Part shown: positions 6,928 to 15,573 of the stretch, one piece after another
Layout of the letters: every line of letters begins with the position of its first letter
How positions within the stretch are numbered: position 1 is the first letter of the stretch
Source of the DNA: JACVRM01 sp963817375
GTDB lineage: Bacteria > Actinomycetota > Thermoleophilia > Gaiellales > Gaiellaceae
Length of the DNA stretch: 64,000 bases
NCBI GenBank assembly: GCA_963817375.1
Contig: CAWFOB010000001.1
Span: 620,001 to 684,000 of the forward strand
Direction: 5' to 3'
Translations under genes and position numbers: made by a program
Notes under the pieces: model-generated
The model's database searches: none
Told to the model about the DNA's origin: nothing
What the model saw: the letters and a program-made list of their open reading frames with translations, nothing else

Positions 6928-7517
6928 CGGCGCGCACGCGTGCCGTCGCCGTCGCCGCCGCGGTCGCCATCGCGGCCGCCGTGTGCGCGGCCGCCTTCGC
7001 GGCGTACGGAGCGTACGTCTCGAACACCGGGAACTCCTTCGCCGCCGGCAGCGTCGCGCTCAGCGACAACGACGCGGGCACGGCGATGTTCACGTCGCTG
7101 ACCGCGGCGCGCGCGAACGCCTCGGAGACGAGCTGCATCCTGGTGCGCTCGGACGGGAGCCTGTCCTCGACGGTGAAGCTCTACGGCTCGGTCAGCGGAG
7201 CACTCGCGCCGTACCTCACGCTCACCGTGACGCGCGGCACCGACCCCGCGCCGGCGTTCGACAACTGCACCACGTTCGTCGCCGACGCGACCAACTACAT
7301 CGGCCAGGGCGCCGGCGTCATCTTCAACGGCGCGCTCTCCACGTTCCCGACGTCGTATGCGTCCGGGATCACGGACCCCGCCGTCGGCGGCGGAACGGAG
7401 ACGTGGACGCAGAACGAGGTGCACGTGTACCGCTTCGTCATGAACGCCGGCGCGAACACGGCGGCACAGGGGCTGTCGGCCACGGCCGGGTTCACGTGGG
7501 AGGCGCGGAGCCAGTGA
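6924..7517 (+). CDS. Second TasA/CalY-like exported protein
   Basis: About 197 residues from GTG 6924, which overlaps the previous stop (GTG 6912 is also possible). The signal region, hydrophobic Ala-rich core then AAYGAYVSNTGNSFAAGSV, closely parallels that of the first fibre gene (NSGNSFAAGTV), and both have cysteine pairs and a final 'TWEA' strand (ITWEAHSN versus FTWEARSQ). It is therefore a paralogue and a probable second fibre subunit. It overlaps the signal peptidase gene by GTGA, so production of substrate and peptidase is coupled. Confidence 0.72.
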   Translation: MTARTRAVAVAAAVAIAAAVCAAAFAAYGAYVSNTGNSFAAGSVALSDNDAGTAMFTSLTAARANASETSCILVRSDGSLSSTVKLYGSVSGALAPYLTLTVTRGTDPAPAFDNCTTFVADATNYIGQGAGVIFNGALSTFPTSYASGITDPAVGGGTETWTQNEVHVYRFVMNAGANTAAQGLSATAGFTWEARSQ

Positions 7518-8071
7518 GCACGGTCGTCTTCTCGCCGCCGGCACCGCGGAGGGTCGTACGGCGCGCCGCGCGCCTCGTCGTGTCCTGCGTGGGCTGGACG
7601 CTGTTCGGCTTCGCCGTGACGACCGCGGCGTTCGTCGTGACGCCGCCGGTCGTCGGGCGTCACAGCTTCGCGATCCTGTCGGGCAGCATGACGCCGACGT
7701 TCCAGGTCGGCGACCTGGTGATCGAGCGGCCGATCCCCGCGACCGGGATCCGGATCGGCGACGTCGTCACGTTCCGCGACCCGGACAACGCCACCCGGTT
7801 GCTCACGCACCGCGTGGTGCACTACCGCGTCCACCTCGGGCGCGTCGACGTCGTCACGCGCGGCGACGCGAACGTCACCGTCGAGCGCTGGAGCATCCCG
7901 GCGAACGGAACGGTCGGCCGCGCCGAGTTCCACATCCCCAAGGCCGGGTACGTGCTCATGCACGGCGGCGGCCGTCTGAGCCGTGTTGCCTTCCTTCTCG
8001 TCCCGATCGTGCTGCTCGCGCTCTACGAGCTGTGGCGGATCTGGTTTCCGAAGGAGCGCCGGCGTGCGTAG
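7514..8071 (+). CDS. sipW: Signal peptidase I, SipW/ER type
   Basis: 185 residues from GTG 7514. Membrane segments flank the catalytic domain (about 21-43 and 158-172). The nucleophile lies in AILSGSMTPTFQVGDLV (Ser58), and the general-base position is histidine (LLTHRVV, His99) rather than lysine. This marks the archaeal/ER/SipW subtype instead of the bacterial LepB type. The box RGDANVTVE follows near residue 115. It lies between candidate substrates whose signal regions are of the SipW-dependent kind, so it is most likely their dedicated peptidase at the outer face of the membrane. Confidence 0.88.
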   Translation: MSTVVFSPPAPRRVVRRAARLVVSCVGWTLFGFAVTTAAFVVTPPVVGRHSFAILSGSMTPTFQVGDLVIERPIPATGIRIGDVVTFRDPDNATRLLTHRVVHYRVHLGRVDVVTRGDANVTVERWSIPANGTVGRAEFHIPKAGYVLMHGGGRLSRVAFLLVPIVLLALYELWRIWFPKERRRA

Positions 8072-9023
8072 AGCGTCCGTCCTCGCAGTCGCGCTCGCGA
8101 TCACCGCCGTCGTCGTGACGACCGCGTACGCGGCGTACTCGGCGACGACCTCGAATCCGACCAGCACGATCACGGCGGCCCCGGACTGGACGGCGCCGAC
8201 GTCGTCGGCCTCGACCATCGCGCGCAGCGCGGGCTGCACGCCGACGACGCCCGGCTACATCAAGCAGGGCGGCACCTACTACGTGTACGGGGCGGTGACG
8301 GACACCGGCAACCCGGCGAGCGGCGTCTCGACGGTGAAGACCGACGAGAGCACGATCACGACCGGCCAGACCGCCGTCGCGCTCACCGCCGGCTCGTACT
8401 CGGTCGGCGGCACCTCGTACACGTACCGGACGGCGGCGCAGACCGCGAACGCGGTGCTCGCCGCCGGCTCGAAGACCTATTCGCTCGCGATGGCCGACGT
8501 TGCCGGGAACAACGGCTCGGCCACGGGACTCACGGTCACCGTCGACAACACGGCGCCGACGGCGACGGACAACCAGATCACGAACAAGGTCGGCGGCACG
8601 TCCGGACGGCCGGAGGCCGGCGACGTCGCCACGCTGACGTTCTCCGAGCCGATCGAGCCCTGCTCGGTGCTCGCGAACTGGGACGGCACCTCGACGAACG
8701 TGACCGTCCGGATTACAAACAGCGGGAACAACGACCCGCTCACCGTCTGGAATGCCGCCAATACGACGCAGCTCAATCTCGGATCGATCGCCACCGGCGC
8801 CAACTACGTCTCGGCGTCGGCCACGTTCACGCCGTCGACGATGGTGGCCTCGGGGAACACGGTGACGATCACGCTGGGGACGATGACCGCGGGGACTGTG
8901 GCCACCAGAGGCGCGAACAGGAGCTCCGTGTGGACGCCGTCGGCGAGCGCGTACGACCGCGCGCAGAACGCCATGTCGACCACGGCGAACACCGAGGGCG
9001 GCACGAACGACCCGAACTTCTAG
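8064..9023 (+). CDS. Exported Ig-like protein of the SipW locus
   Basis: 319 residues from GTG 8064, overlapping the peptidase gene by 8 bp. The signal region ends TAYAAYSATTSNPTSTITAA, a weaker version of the SipW-dependent pattern seen in the two fibre genes. Two domains follow: an N-terminal beta domain (about 40-165) and a C-terminal domain beginning TVDNTAPTATDNQI with ATLTFSEPIEPCSV, typical of bacterial Ig-like domains of adhesins. No LPXTG sorting signal or C-terminal anchor is present. It may be a released or fibre-associated adhesin, inferred from context. Confidence 0.68.
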   Translation: MRRASVLAVALAITAVVVTTAYAAYSATTSNPTSTITAAPDWTAPTSSASTIARSAGCTPTTPGYIKQGGTYYVYGAVTDTGNPASGVSTVKTDESTITTGQTAVALTAGSYSVGGTSYTYRTAAQTANAVLAAGSKTYSLAMADVAGNNGSATGLTVTVDNTAPTATDNQITNKVGGTSGRPEAGDVATLTFSEPIEPCSVLANWDGTSTNVTVRITNSGNNDPLTVWNAANTTQLNLGSIATGANYVSASATFTPSTMVASGNTVTITLGTMTAGTVATRGANRSSVWTPSASAYDRAQNAMSTTANTEGGTNDPNF

Positions 9024-9030
9024 GAAGCTG

Positions 9031-9372
9031 CTAGCCGATCAGGGCGGGCCCGACGAGGGCGCCGAGGAAGGCGGCGCCCGACGCGGCGAGGCCTATGAGC
9101 GCGGTCTGCCGCTCCGCGTGCGCTCGAAGCGCGACCGCCGCGGCGGCGATGCCGGCGACGCCGAAGACCAGGGCCAGGACGTAGAACACCGCCCACGTCG
9201 GATACGTCATGTCGAGGGCGGCGAGTATCAGCCCCACGACAAGGGCCCCGAGGCCGACCAGCCCGGCGCGCACGGAGCGCTGCGCATTGCGCGCACGAAA
9301 CTCGTCGCGGCTCGGCAGGACCGTGCGGGAGCCGACGGGGTCACGGCGGAGCCAGATGGTTCGCTGCCGCAT
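9031..9372 (-). CDS. Small membrane protein, unknown
   Basis: 113 residues. A basic N-terminal 35-residue region (RQRTIWLRRDPVGSRTV, then RDEFRARNAQRS) is followed by three hydrophobic stretches (VGLGALVVGLILAALDM; WAVFYVLALVFGVAGIAA; LIGLAASGAAFLGALVG). I do not recognise a family. It is convergent with the exported Ig-like gene (7-bp gap) and lies about 75 bp downstream of uvrA on the same strand. Confidence 0.5.
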   Translation of the reverse strand: MRQRTIWLRRDPVGSRTVLPSRDEFRARNAQRSVRAGLVGLGALVVGLILAALDMTYPTWAVFYVLALVFGVAGIAAAAVALRAHAERQTALIGLAASGAAFLGALVGPALIG

Positions 9373-9448
9373 GTCTCTCTAGACGAGCGGAAGGCCCGCA
9401 TGGTTGGCGGGACGGAGCACCATCGTGATCCCGTCGCGCGGACTGTCC

Positions 9449-12292
9449 CTACGCGGCTGCCATCTCGCGAGCCGGCAGCAGCTCGCGCAGGAACCGTCCC
9501 GTGAAGGAGTCTGATTCCGCGGCCACCTGCTCGGGCGTCCCGGTGGCGATCAGCTCGCCGCCCGCGTCGCCGCCCTCCGGCCCGAGGTCGACGATCCAGT
9601 CCGCCTGCTTGATCACGTCGAGGTTGTGCTCGATCACGAGCACGGTGTTGCCGGCGTCGACGAGGCGCTGGAGCACTTCGAGCAGCTTCTCGATGTCGGC
9701 GAAGTGCAGCCCGGTCGTGGGCTCGTCGAGGATGTAGAGCGTCTTCCCGGTCGCGACCTTGCCGAGCTCGGCGGCGAGCTTCACGCGCTGCGCCTCGCCG
9801 CCCGACAGCGTCGTCGCCGGCTGGCCGAGCCGCATGTAGTCGAGGCCGACGTCGTGCAGCGTCTGCAGGCGGCGGCGCAGCTTCGGGATCTTGGCGAAGA
9901 ACTTGAGCGCCTCCTCGACGGACATCTCGAGAATGTCCGCGATGGACTTGCCCTTGAAGCGCACCTCGAGCGTCTCGCGGTTGTAGCGCTTGCCGTGGCA
10001 GGTCTCGCAGGGGACGTAGACGTCCGGCAGGAAGTGCATCTCGATCTTCAGCTGGCCGTCGCCCTTGCACGTCTCGCACCGGCCGCCGCGCACGTTGAAC
10101 GAGAACCGGCCGGGCTTGTAGCCGCGCACCTTCGCCTCCGGCGTGAGCGAGTACAGGTCGCGGATGTGCGTGAAGAGATCGGTGTACGTGGCCGGGTTCG
10201 ACCGCGGCGTGCGGCCGATCGGCTTCTGGTCGATCTCGATGACCTTGTCGAAGCACTCGATGCCCTCGACCGACTCGTGGTCGCCCGGCTTGACGCGCGA
10301 CTTCTGCACCCGGTTCGCGAGCGCCTTGTAGACGATCTCGTTCACGAGCGTCGACTTGCCCGAGCCGGACACGCCGGTGACGCAGATGAAGTTCGCCACC
10401 GGAAACTCGACGTCGATGCCCTTCAGGTTGTGCATCCGTGCGCCGCGCACGGTGAACCAGCCGCTCTCCTGCGGGCGCCGCGGCGGGACCGCGATCGCGC
10501 GCTTCCGCGAGAGGAACTGGCCGGTGATCGAGCCCTTCGTCCGCTGCACCTGAGCGGCCGTGCCCTCTGCGACGACGTGGCCGCCGTGCTCGCCGGCGCC
10601 CGGCCCCATGTCGACAAGGTGGTCCGCGGCGCGCATCATCTGCTCGTCGTGCTCGACGACGAGCACGGTGTTGCCGACGTCGCGCAGTTGCTCGAGCGTC
10701 GTGATCAGCCTGTCGTTGTCGCGCTGATGGAGGCCGATCGACGGCTCGTCGAGGATGTAGAGCACGCCGACCAGCTGCGAGCCGATCTGGGTCGCGAGCC
10801 GCAGCCGCTGCGCCTCGCCGCCGGACAGCGTCGCCGCCGCCCGGTCGAGCTGCAGGTAGCCGACGCCGACGTTGTCCAGGAACGTCAGCCGCTCGCGAAT
10901 CTCCTTGATGATCCGCTCGCCGATCAGCCGCTCGGTCTCGGTCAGCTGGAGCTCGTCCAGGAAGGCGATCGACGTCGTCACCGACATCCTCGTGAACTCG
11001 TGGATGTTGCGGTCGCCGACGGTCACCGCCAGCACCTCGGGCTTGAGCCGGGCGCCCTTGCAGACCGGGCACGGGCGGAAGCTCATGTACTCCTCGATCC
11101 GCTCGCGCATCTGCGACGAGTCCGTCTCCTTGTAGCGGCGGGCGAGGTTCTCGACGATGCCCTCGAAGGCGAGCATGTACGAGCGCCGCCGGCCCATCCG
11201 GTTGCGGTACTGGACGTAGACGCGGTCCCCGCCCGTCCCGTTCAGGAACCTGTCCTGCTGCTCGGCCGCGAGGTCCAGCCACGGCGTGTCGAGGTCGATC
11301 TCGTAGCGATCGGCGACGCCCTGGATCACGGCCTCGTAGAAGCTCGTGCTGCCGACCGACCAGGGCACGAGCGCGCCCTCCGCGATCGAGAGCGTCGGGT
11401 CGGGCACGACGAGGTCGGGATCGATCTCCTGCTGCGAGCCGAGGCCCGTGCAGCGCGGGCACGCGCCGTGCGGCGAGTTGAACGAGAAGATGCGCGGCTG
11501 CAGCTCGGGCAGCGACACGCCGTGCTCGGGGCAGGCGAACTTCTCGCTGAAGATGAGCTGGGGGCCATCGACTTCGTCGATGGCTACGAGGCCGTCCGCC
11601 AGCCCCGCCGCCGTCTCGATGGACTGCCAGAGCCTCGTGCGGAGGTCCGGCTTCATGACGAGCCGGTCCACCACGACCTCGATCGTGTGCTTGAACTTCT
11701 TGTCCAGCTCGATCGGCTCCTCGAGCAGGTGCTGCTGGCCGTCGACCTTCACGCGCGTGAAGCCCTGGTTGCGCAGCTCCTCGAAGAGCTCGCGGTACTC
11801 GCCCTTGCGGTCGCGGACGACCGGCGCGTTGACCGTGAAGCGGGTGCCCTCCGGGAGCTGGAGCACCTGGTCGACGATCTGCTCGATCGACTGCCCCGCG
11901 ATCGGCCGGCCGCAGATCGGGCAGTGCGGGTGGCCGACGCGCGCGTAGAGCAGGCGGAGGTAGTCGTAGATCTCGGTGACGGTGCCGACCGTCGAGCGCG
12001 GGTTCCGCGACGTCGTCTTCTGGTCGATCGAGATCGCCGGCGACAGCCCGTCGATGGAATCGACGTCCGGCTTCTCCATCATCTGGAGGAACTGGCGTGC
12101 GTACGCGCTCAGCGATTCGACGTACCGGCGCTGCCCCTCGGCGTAGATCGTGTCGAACGCGAGGCTCGACTTGCCGGAGCCGGACAGGCCCGTGATGCAC
12201 ACGAGCGCGTTCCGCGGCAGGTGGACGGTGATGTCCTTGAGGTTGTGCTCGCGGGCACCGTGTACGACCAGCTCTTCAGAAGGCATGAACAT
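9449..12292 (-). CDS. uvrA: UvrABC system protein A
   Basis: 947 residues, full length. It is the damage-recognising ATPase of nucleotide excision repair. It contains two ABC modules: Walker A TGLSGSGKSSLAF near 33-45 and TGVSGSGKSTLVNEI near 640, signatures LSGGEAQRLRLA and LSGGEAQRVKLA, and Walker B LYILDEPSIGLH and LYILDEPTTGLH. Zinc-finger cysteines are present (CPICGRP; CETCKGDGQ and CETCHGKRYN). A -10 TAAAAT at 12296-12301 puts the likely transcription start at about the first codon, so ATG 12292 or the second Met codon (12286) would be read leaderless. A perfect LexA box overlaps the -35 region. Confidence 0.97.
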   Translation of the reverse strand: MFMPSEELVVHGAREHNLKDITVHLPRNALVCITGLSGSGKSSLAFDTIYAEGQRRYVESLSAYARQFLQMMEKPDVDSIDGLSPAISIDQKTTSRNPRSTVGTVTEIYDYLRLLYARVGHPHCPICGRPIAGQSIEQIVDQVLQLPEGTRFTVNAPVVRDRKGEYRELFEELRNQGFTRVKVDGQQHLLEEPIELDKKFKHTIEVVVDRLVMKPDLRTRLWQSIETAAGLADGLVAIDEVDGPQLIFSEKFACPEHGVSLPELQPRIFSFNSPHGACPRCTGLGSQQEIDPDLVVPDPTLSIAEGALVPWSVGSTSFYEAVIQGVADRYEIDLDTPWLDLAAEQQDRFLNGTGGDRVYVQYRNRMGRRRSYMLAFEGIVENLARRYKETDSSQMRERIEEYMSFRPCPVCKGARLKPEVLAVTVGDRNIHEFTRMSVTTSIAFLDELQLTETERLIGERIIKEIRERLTFLDNVGVGYLQLDRAAATLSGGEAQRLRLATQIGSQLVGVLYILDEPSIGLHQRDNDRLITTLEQLRDVGNTVLVVEHDEQMMRAADHLVDMGPGAGEHGGHVVAEGTAAQVQRTKGSITGQFLSRKRAIAVPPRRPQESGWFTVRGARMHNLKGIDVEFPVANFICVTGVSGSGKSTLVNEIVYKALANRVQKSRVKPGDHESVEGIECFDKVIEIDQKPIGRTPRSNPATYTDLFTHIRDLYSLTPEAKVRGYKPGRFSFNVRGGRCETCKGDGQLKIEMHFLPDVYVPCETCHGKRYNRETLEVRFKGKSIADILEMSVEEALKFFAKIPKLRRRLQTLHDVGLDYMRLGQPATTLSGGEAQRVKLAAELGKVATGKTLYILDEPTTGLHFADIEKLLEVLQRLVDAGNTVLVIEHNLDVIKQADWIVDLGPEGGDAGGELIATGTPEQVAAESDSFTGRFLRELLPAREMAAA

Positions 12293-12317
12293 TCGATTTT
12301 ATCGTGGGCGACTCTAG

Positions 12318-12331
12318 CGAACGTATGTTCG
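12318..12331 (-). promoter_or_regulatory. LexA (SOS) box upstream of uvrA
   Basis: CGAACGTATGTTCG is an exact match to the CGAACRNRYGTTCG consensus of Bacillus and actinobacterial LexA, and the palindrome extends one base further on each side. It ends 16 bp upstream of the uvrA -10 (12296-12301), covering the -35 position, so LexA binding should repress uvrA until DNA damage. Confidence 0.82.
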
Positions 12332-12348
12332 CTCCTGCCCCGGACGGA

Positions 12349-12546
12349 TCAGCGCGAAGCCCGTCGCACGCTCTGCGCGACGAGGAGCGCGCCGGCGGCT
12401 GGCAGCACGATCCACGCGGGGAAGTCCTCCACCTCGGTCAGCGTCCAGGTCAGCGCGAGCGCGACGAGCACGCCGGCGGCGATCGTCCAGTCGTCGCCGA
12501 CCAGGAAGTCCCACCAGAAGCGGCCGAAGGCGGCGAGGTACTTCAC
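12349..12546 (-). CDS. Small membrane protein coupled to the FTR1-like gene
   Basis: 65 residues from GTG 12546, which overlaps the TGA of the upstream gene (GTGA). It begins VKYLAAFGRFWWDFLVGDDW and has two hydrophobic helices (TIAAGVLVALALTWTL; AWIVLPAAGALLVAQSV). Tight coupling to the COG4280-like membrane protein suggests a small accessory subunit. Function unknown. Confidence 0.6.
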   Translation of the reverse strand: MKYLAAFGRFWWDFLVGDDWTIAAGVLVALALTWTLTEVEDFPAWIVLPAAGALLVAQSVRRASR

Positions 12547-13265
12547 GAGGCCTCCTGGGGCACCAGCGTCGGCGCGCGCCGGCGCAGGCCCGCGATCAGC
12601 CCGAGGCCCACGAGAAGGTAGAAGGCGACGAGCACGAGCAGCGCCCACTCGCCGCCGGGCCAGCCGACCTCGAGGCCCTCGCCGGCCCAGAACGTGCCGA
12701 AGGTCGAGAGCATGATCCCGACCACGAGGATCAGCACGCTGCGCGGGATGCGCATCAGCGTGCGATGGAACGCCGCCCCGACGACCGCGATCACGACCAC
12801 CGCCGAGACGGCGCCGATGACTGCAGTGCCCATCGCGTTCGCCGCCGCCCCGAACGTGACCGCGATGAACGCGATCTCGAGCCCCTCGAGCAGGACGCCC
12901 TTGAAGCTGACGACGAACGAGATCCAGTCGAGGCCCCAGCGCGTCTCGTCGCCCTCGGGAACCTCCTCCTCCCCGATCCCGGCGAAGCCCCGCTCCGCCG
13001 AGCGGCGCACCCCCTTGCGCAGCCACTGAAGCCCGAAGATCAGGAGCAGCGTGCCGATGACGAGCCGCAGCGGCCGAATCGGGATCGCCGCCAGGCCGGC
13101 GCCGAAGACGGCGCTGATACCGAGCAGGAGCACGAGCGCGGCCGCGGCGCCGATCAGCGCGGAGCGCCAGCCGCGCACGACGCCCACCGCGACGACGATC
13201 GCGACCATCTCGATCGCCTCGACGGCCGAGGCGAGGAACGTGGTCAGGAAGGTGCCGAGGTTCAC
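12543..13265 (-). CDS. FTR1/COG4280-like integral membrane protein
   Basis: 240 residues with about seven transmembrane helices. Two similar segments carry acidic residues inside helices, SAVEAIEMVAIVVAVG (residues 14-29) and KGVLLEGLEIAFIAVTFG (around 122-139). They recall the paired E-x-x-E motifs of FTR1-type iron permeases and the COG4280 family. The spacing suggests an internal duplication. A metal-transport role is inferred from these residues only, since no ferroxidase or metal regulator lies nearby. It is translationally coupled to the 65-residue membrane protein downstream. Confidence 0.62.
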   Translation of the reverse strand: MNLGTFLTTFLASAVEAIEMVAIVVAVGVVRGWRSALIGAAAALVLLLGISAVFGAGLAAIPIRPLRLVIGTLLLIFGLQWLRKGVRRSAERGFAGIGEEEVPEGDETRWGLDWISFVVSFKGVLLEGLEIAFIAVTFGAAANAMGTAVIGAVSAVVVIAVVGAAFHRTLMRIPRSVLILVVGIMLSTFGTFWAGEGLEVGWPGGEWALLVLVAFYLLVGLGLIAGLRRRAPTLVPQEAS

Positions 13266-13299
13266 GACGGGTTTCTACCCGCCGCGGGCGGTGTGCTGC

Positions 13300-13722
13300 C
13301 TAGGACGCCAGGCGCTCGACGAGCTCGGTGACCTCGCGCGGCTTCGGCACGTGGTCGATCTCGAGCGGGCCGACGAGCAGCGTCCCGTAGCCGAGCATCC
13401 GTCCCGCCGTCGACTGCTCGATCTCGACGGCGTCGATCTTCCGCAGCCGCACCTGGCGGGCGCGCTTGCGCAGGGTGCCGTCGACGACGTACAGCCGCTC
13501 GTCCGTCACGACGAGGTGCAGGCGCTCCCAGTTCCAGACCGCCCGCACCGCCAGCAAGGCAGCGAGCACGACGAGCAGCGCGCCGGCAACCGGCAGCGGC
13601 CAGATGAACGCGAGCAGCGCCCCGCCGATCACGGCGATGATCAGCGCCTGCCCGAGCGGACGGGCAAGCACGACGCCGTGCCGGCGGGCGTCGAGGAAAA
13701 CCTGTTCGTCGTCGTTGGCCAC
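13300..13722 (-). CDS. PH domain-containing membrane protein (bPH2/DUF304-like)
   Basis: 140 residues from GTG 13722. Two hydrophobic stretches near residues 20-60 (LGQALIIAVIGGALLAFIWP; LVVLAALLAVRAVW) are followed by a bacterial PH-like domain: LVVTDERLYVVDGTLRKRARQVRL, then DAVEIEQSTAGRMLGYGTLLV. This helix-pair plus PH order is common in actinobacteria. A membrane-associated scaffolding role is usual for the family but unproven here. The gene is divergent from the GH13 gene, with 53 bp between starts. Confidence 0.72.
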   Translation of the reverse strand: MANDDEQVFLDARRHGVVLARPLGQALIIAVIGGALLAFIWPLPVAGALLVVLAALLAVRAVWNWERLHLVVTDERLYVVDGTLRKRARQVRLRKIDAVEIEQSTAGRMLGYGTLLVGPLEIDHVPKPREVTELVERLAS

Positions 13723-13775
13723 GGGCTTCCGCGTTCGCCCTGCGCGGCGCGGTTCCTGCCCGTCAGGATGTCGCC

Positions 13776-15263
13776 GTGCCCAGGTGGTGGGAAACGGCGG
13801 TCGTCTACCAGATCTACCCACGCTCGTTCGCGGATTCCGACGGCGACGGCTCGGGCGACCTGCAGGGGATCCGGCAGCACCTCGACCACCTGGCCGACCT
13901 CGGCGTGGACGCGCTCTGGATGTCGCCGATCAACCCGTCGCCCGACGCGGACTGGGGCTACGACGTCAGCGACTACACGGACATCCACCCCGACTTCGGG
14001 ACGCTGGACGACTTCGACGCGCTCGTGCGCGACGCACACGCGCGCGGGCTCAAGGTCATTCTCGACCTCGTCCCCAACCACACGTCGATCGAGCACCCGT
14101 GGTTCCGCGCGCACCCCGAGCGCTACGTGTGGGCGGACGAGATCCCGAACAACTGGCTCTCCGTCTTTGGCGGCATCGCCTGGAGCCGCGACGAGGAGAC
14201 GGGCCGCTACTACCTGCACTCGTTCTACCGGGAGCAGCCCGACCTCGACTGGGAGCACGCCGACGTCGGCCGCGCGATCGGCGCTGCGATGCGGTTCTGG
14301 ATCGAGCGCGGCGCCGACGGCTTCCGCCTCGACGCGCTCTCGCGGATCGCCAAGGACCCTGAGCTTCGCGACGACCCGCCGGCCACCGAGCCGCCGGTGC
14401 TGCCGCTACCGGACGAGTACGCGAAGCTGCTCCACGTCCATTCGCGGAACTACGCGAACATCGAGGAGCGACTCGCCGTGCTGCGCGAAGCCGCCGGCGA
14501 CGCGATGCTCGTCGGCGAGGTCTTCGTTCCCACCTCGGGGCTGCCGCCCTACCTGCGGCACATCGACCTGGCGTTCGCGTTCGAGCTCATGTTCGCGCGC
14601 TGGGATCCCGAGGAGATTGCACGCATCCTCGGCGAGGGCTGGCGCGGGCTTGCGTGGACGCTGTCGAACCACGACTTCTCGCGGGTTGCCTCACGCCTGG
14701 GCGACGAGAACGTGCGGCTCGCTGCGACGCTCACGCTGACGCTGCCGGGCACGGCGTTCGTCTACCAGGGCGACGAGATCGGCCTCCACGACGGCCCCGG
14801 CGCCGACCCGCCGCACGACCGGCGCGGACGCGACTTCGCCCGCCAGGCGATGCAGTGGACGCCCGACCCGCTCGGCGGTTTCACCACAGGGACGCCGTGG
14901 CTCCCGCCGGTCGACCCCGAGCAGCGCAACGTCGCCGACCAGCGCGGCGATCCCGGGTCGCTGCTGAACCTCTACCGCGAGCTGATCCGCCTCCGGCGCG
15001 ACATGCCGCTCGAGTTCGAGCTCCTGGGCGCCGAGGACGGCGTGCTCTCGTACCGCAGAGGCGACTACACGGTCGCGCTCAACTTCACGGCCGAGGAACG
15101 AACGAATCCGTATGCCGGCGAGATCGTCTTCAGCACGCATCCAGCGGCCACCAAGAGCTGTCCCGCCCTACGGCGCGATCGTCGTCCGACGACTCCTGAC
15201 CGGCGGAGGGCAGCTTGCTGCCCGCAGCCACGTCGCGCGAAGTCGCGTCTATTCAGAAAATAA
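13776..15263 (+). CDS. GH13 alpha-glucosidase / oligo-1,6-glucosidase, frameshifted C terminus
   Basis: GH13 family glucoside hydrolase acting on alpha-glucosidic oligosaccharides. The four GH13 regions are present: DLVPNHTS, GFRLDALSRIAKD (Asp nucleophile), VGEVFVP (acid/base Glu) and TLSNHDFSR. The start MPRWWETAVVYQIYPRSF is a family-typical GTG. After the last beta strand (VALNFTAEERTNPYAGEIVFSTHP) the frame turns into low-quality Arg/Pro sequence, while the expected ending PPYGAIVVRR occurs in the +1 frame just downstream (about 15152-15186). A 1-2 base indel near 15140-15155 is therefore likely. Only the last ~10 residues are affected. No signal peptide, so intracellular. Confidence 0.88.
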   Translation: MPRWWETAVVYQIYPRSFADSDGDGSGDLQGIRQHLDHLADLGVDALWMSPINPSPDADWGYDVSDYTDIHPDFGTLDDFDALVRDAHARGLKVILDLVPNHTSIEHPWFRAHPERYVWADEIPNNWLSVFGGIAWSRDEETGRYYLHSFYREQPDLDWEHADVGRAIGAAMRFWIERGADGFRLDALSRIAKDPELRDDPPATEPPVLPLPDEYAKLLHVHSRNYANIEERLAVLREAAGDAMLVGEVFVPTSGLPPYLRHIDLAFAFELMFARWDPEEIARILGEGWRGLAWTLSNHDFSRVASRLGDENVRLAATLTLTLPGTAFVYQGDEIGLHDGPGADPPHDRRGRDFARQAMQWTPDPLGGFTTGTPWLPPVDPEQRNVADQRGDPGSLLNLYRELIRLRRDMPLEFELLGAEDGVLSYRRGDYTVALNFTAEERTNPYAGEIVFSTHPAATKSCPALRRDRRPTTPDRRRAACCPQPRRAKSRLFRK

Positions 15264-15332
15264 GCCTGAAAAACGTCATGGCGAGCGGAGCGAGCCGGTT
15301 TTTCGGGCTAGACGAGCCGGTTTTTTAGGCTT
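15262..15332. terminator. Bidirectional terminator between convergent genes
   Basis: Outer arms AAGCCTGAAAAACG (15262-15275) and CGGTTTTTTAGGCTT (15318-15332) are near-perfect complements. An inner GAAAAAC/GTTTTTC pair and a direct repeat of GAGCCGGTTTTT add alternative stems. T-runs face both strands. The stop codon of the minus-strand gene (15325) sits inside it. Confidence 0.7.
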
Positions 15333-15561
15333 TACGCCACTTGCCGAAGATGAGGCCGCCGATGGTGAACCCGAGGCCGAACGTGCCGAGCGCGAAGGCG
15401 AGGATGGCGACCGACTTGCGCCACGCGGACAGGCGCTGCCAGCGCCCGATCGCCTCCTGCTCCTCGCTGGTGAGCGGCTCGCCGCGGCGCTTCTTGCGCA
15501 TCGCGCCGCCGGCGCGGAGCCCGAGGTAGAGGTCGTCGAAGATCTCGGTGGGTTCATCCAT
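15325..15561 (-). CDS. Small membrane-anchored protein, unknown
   Basis: 78 residues: an acidic start (MDEPTEIFDDLYLG), a basic stretch (MRKKRRGEPLTSEEQEAIG), an amphipathic segment and one C-terminal transmembrane helix (SVAILAFALGTFGLGFTIGGLIFG) ending KWRKA. No family recognised. Its start is divergent from the metallophosphoesterase gene with only 29 bp between them. Confidence 0.6.
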   Translation of the reverse strand: MDEPTEIFDDLYLGLRAGGAMRKKRRGEPLTSEEQEAIGRWQRLSAWRKSVAILAFALGTFGLGFTIGGLIFGKWRKA

Positions 15562-15573
15562 ACGACCTCAGGA

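Noticed and set aside
9626..12715. 1,029-codon plus-strand open frame across uvrA
   Set aside because: Antisense shadow of uvrA with no domain similarity and biased L/D/V/R composition.
15274..15297. REP-like palindrome around GCGAGCGGAGCGAGC
   Set aside because: It is a short direct repeat, not an inverted repeat; it forms part of the larger terminator region only.
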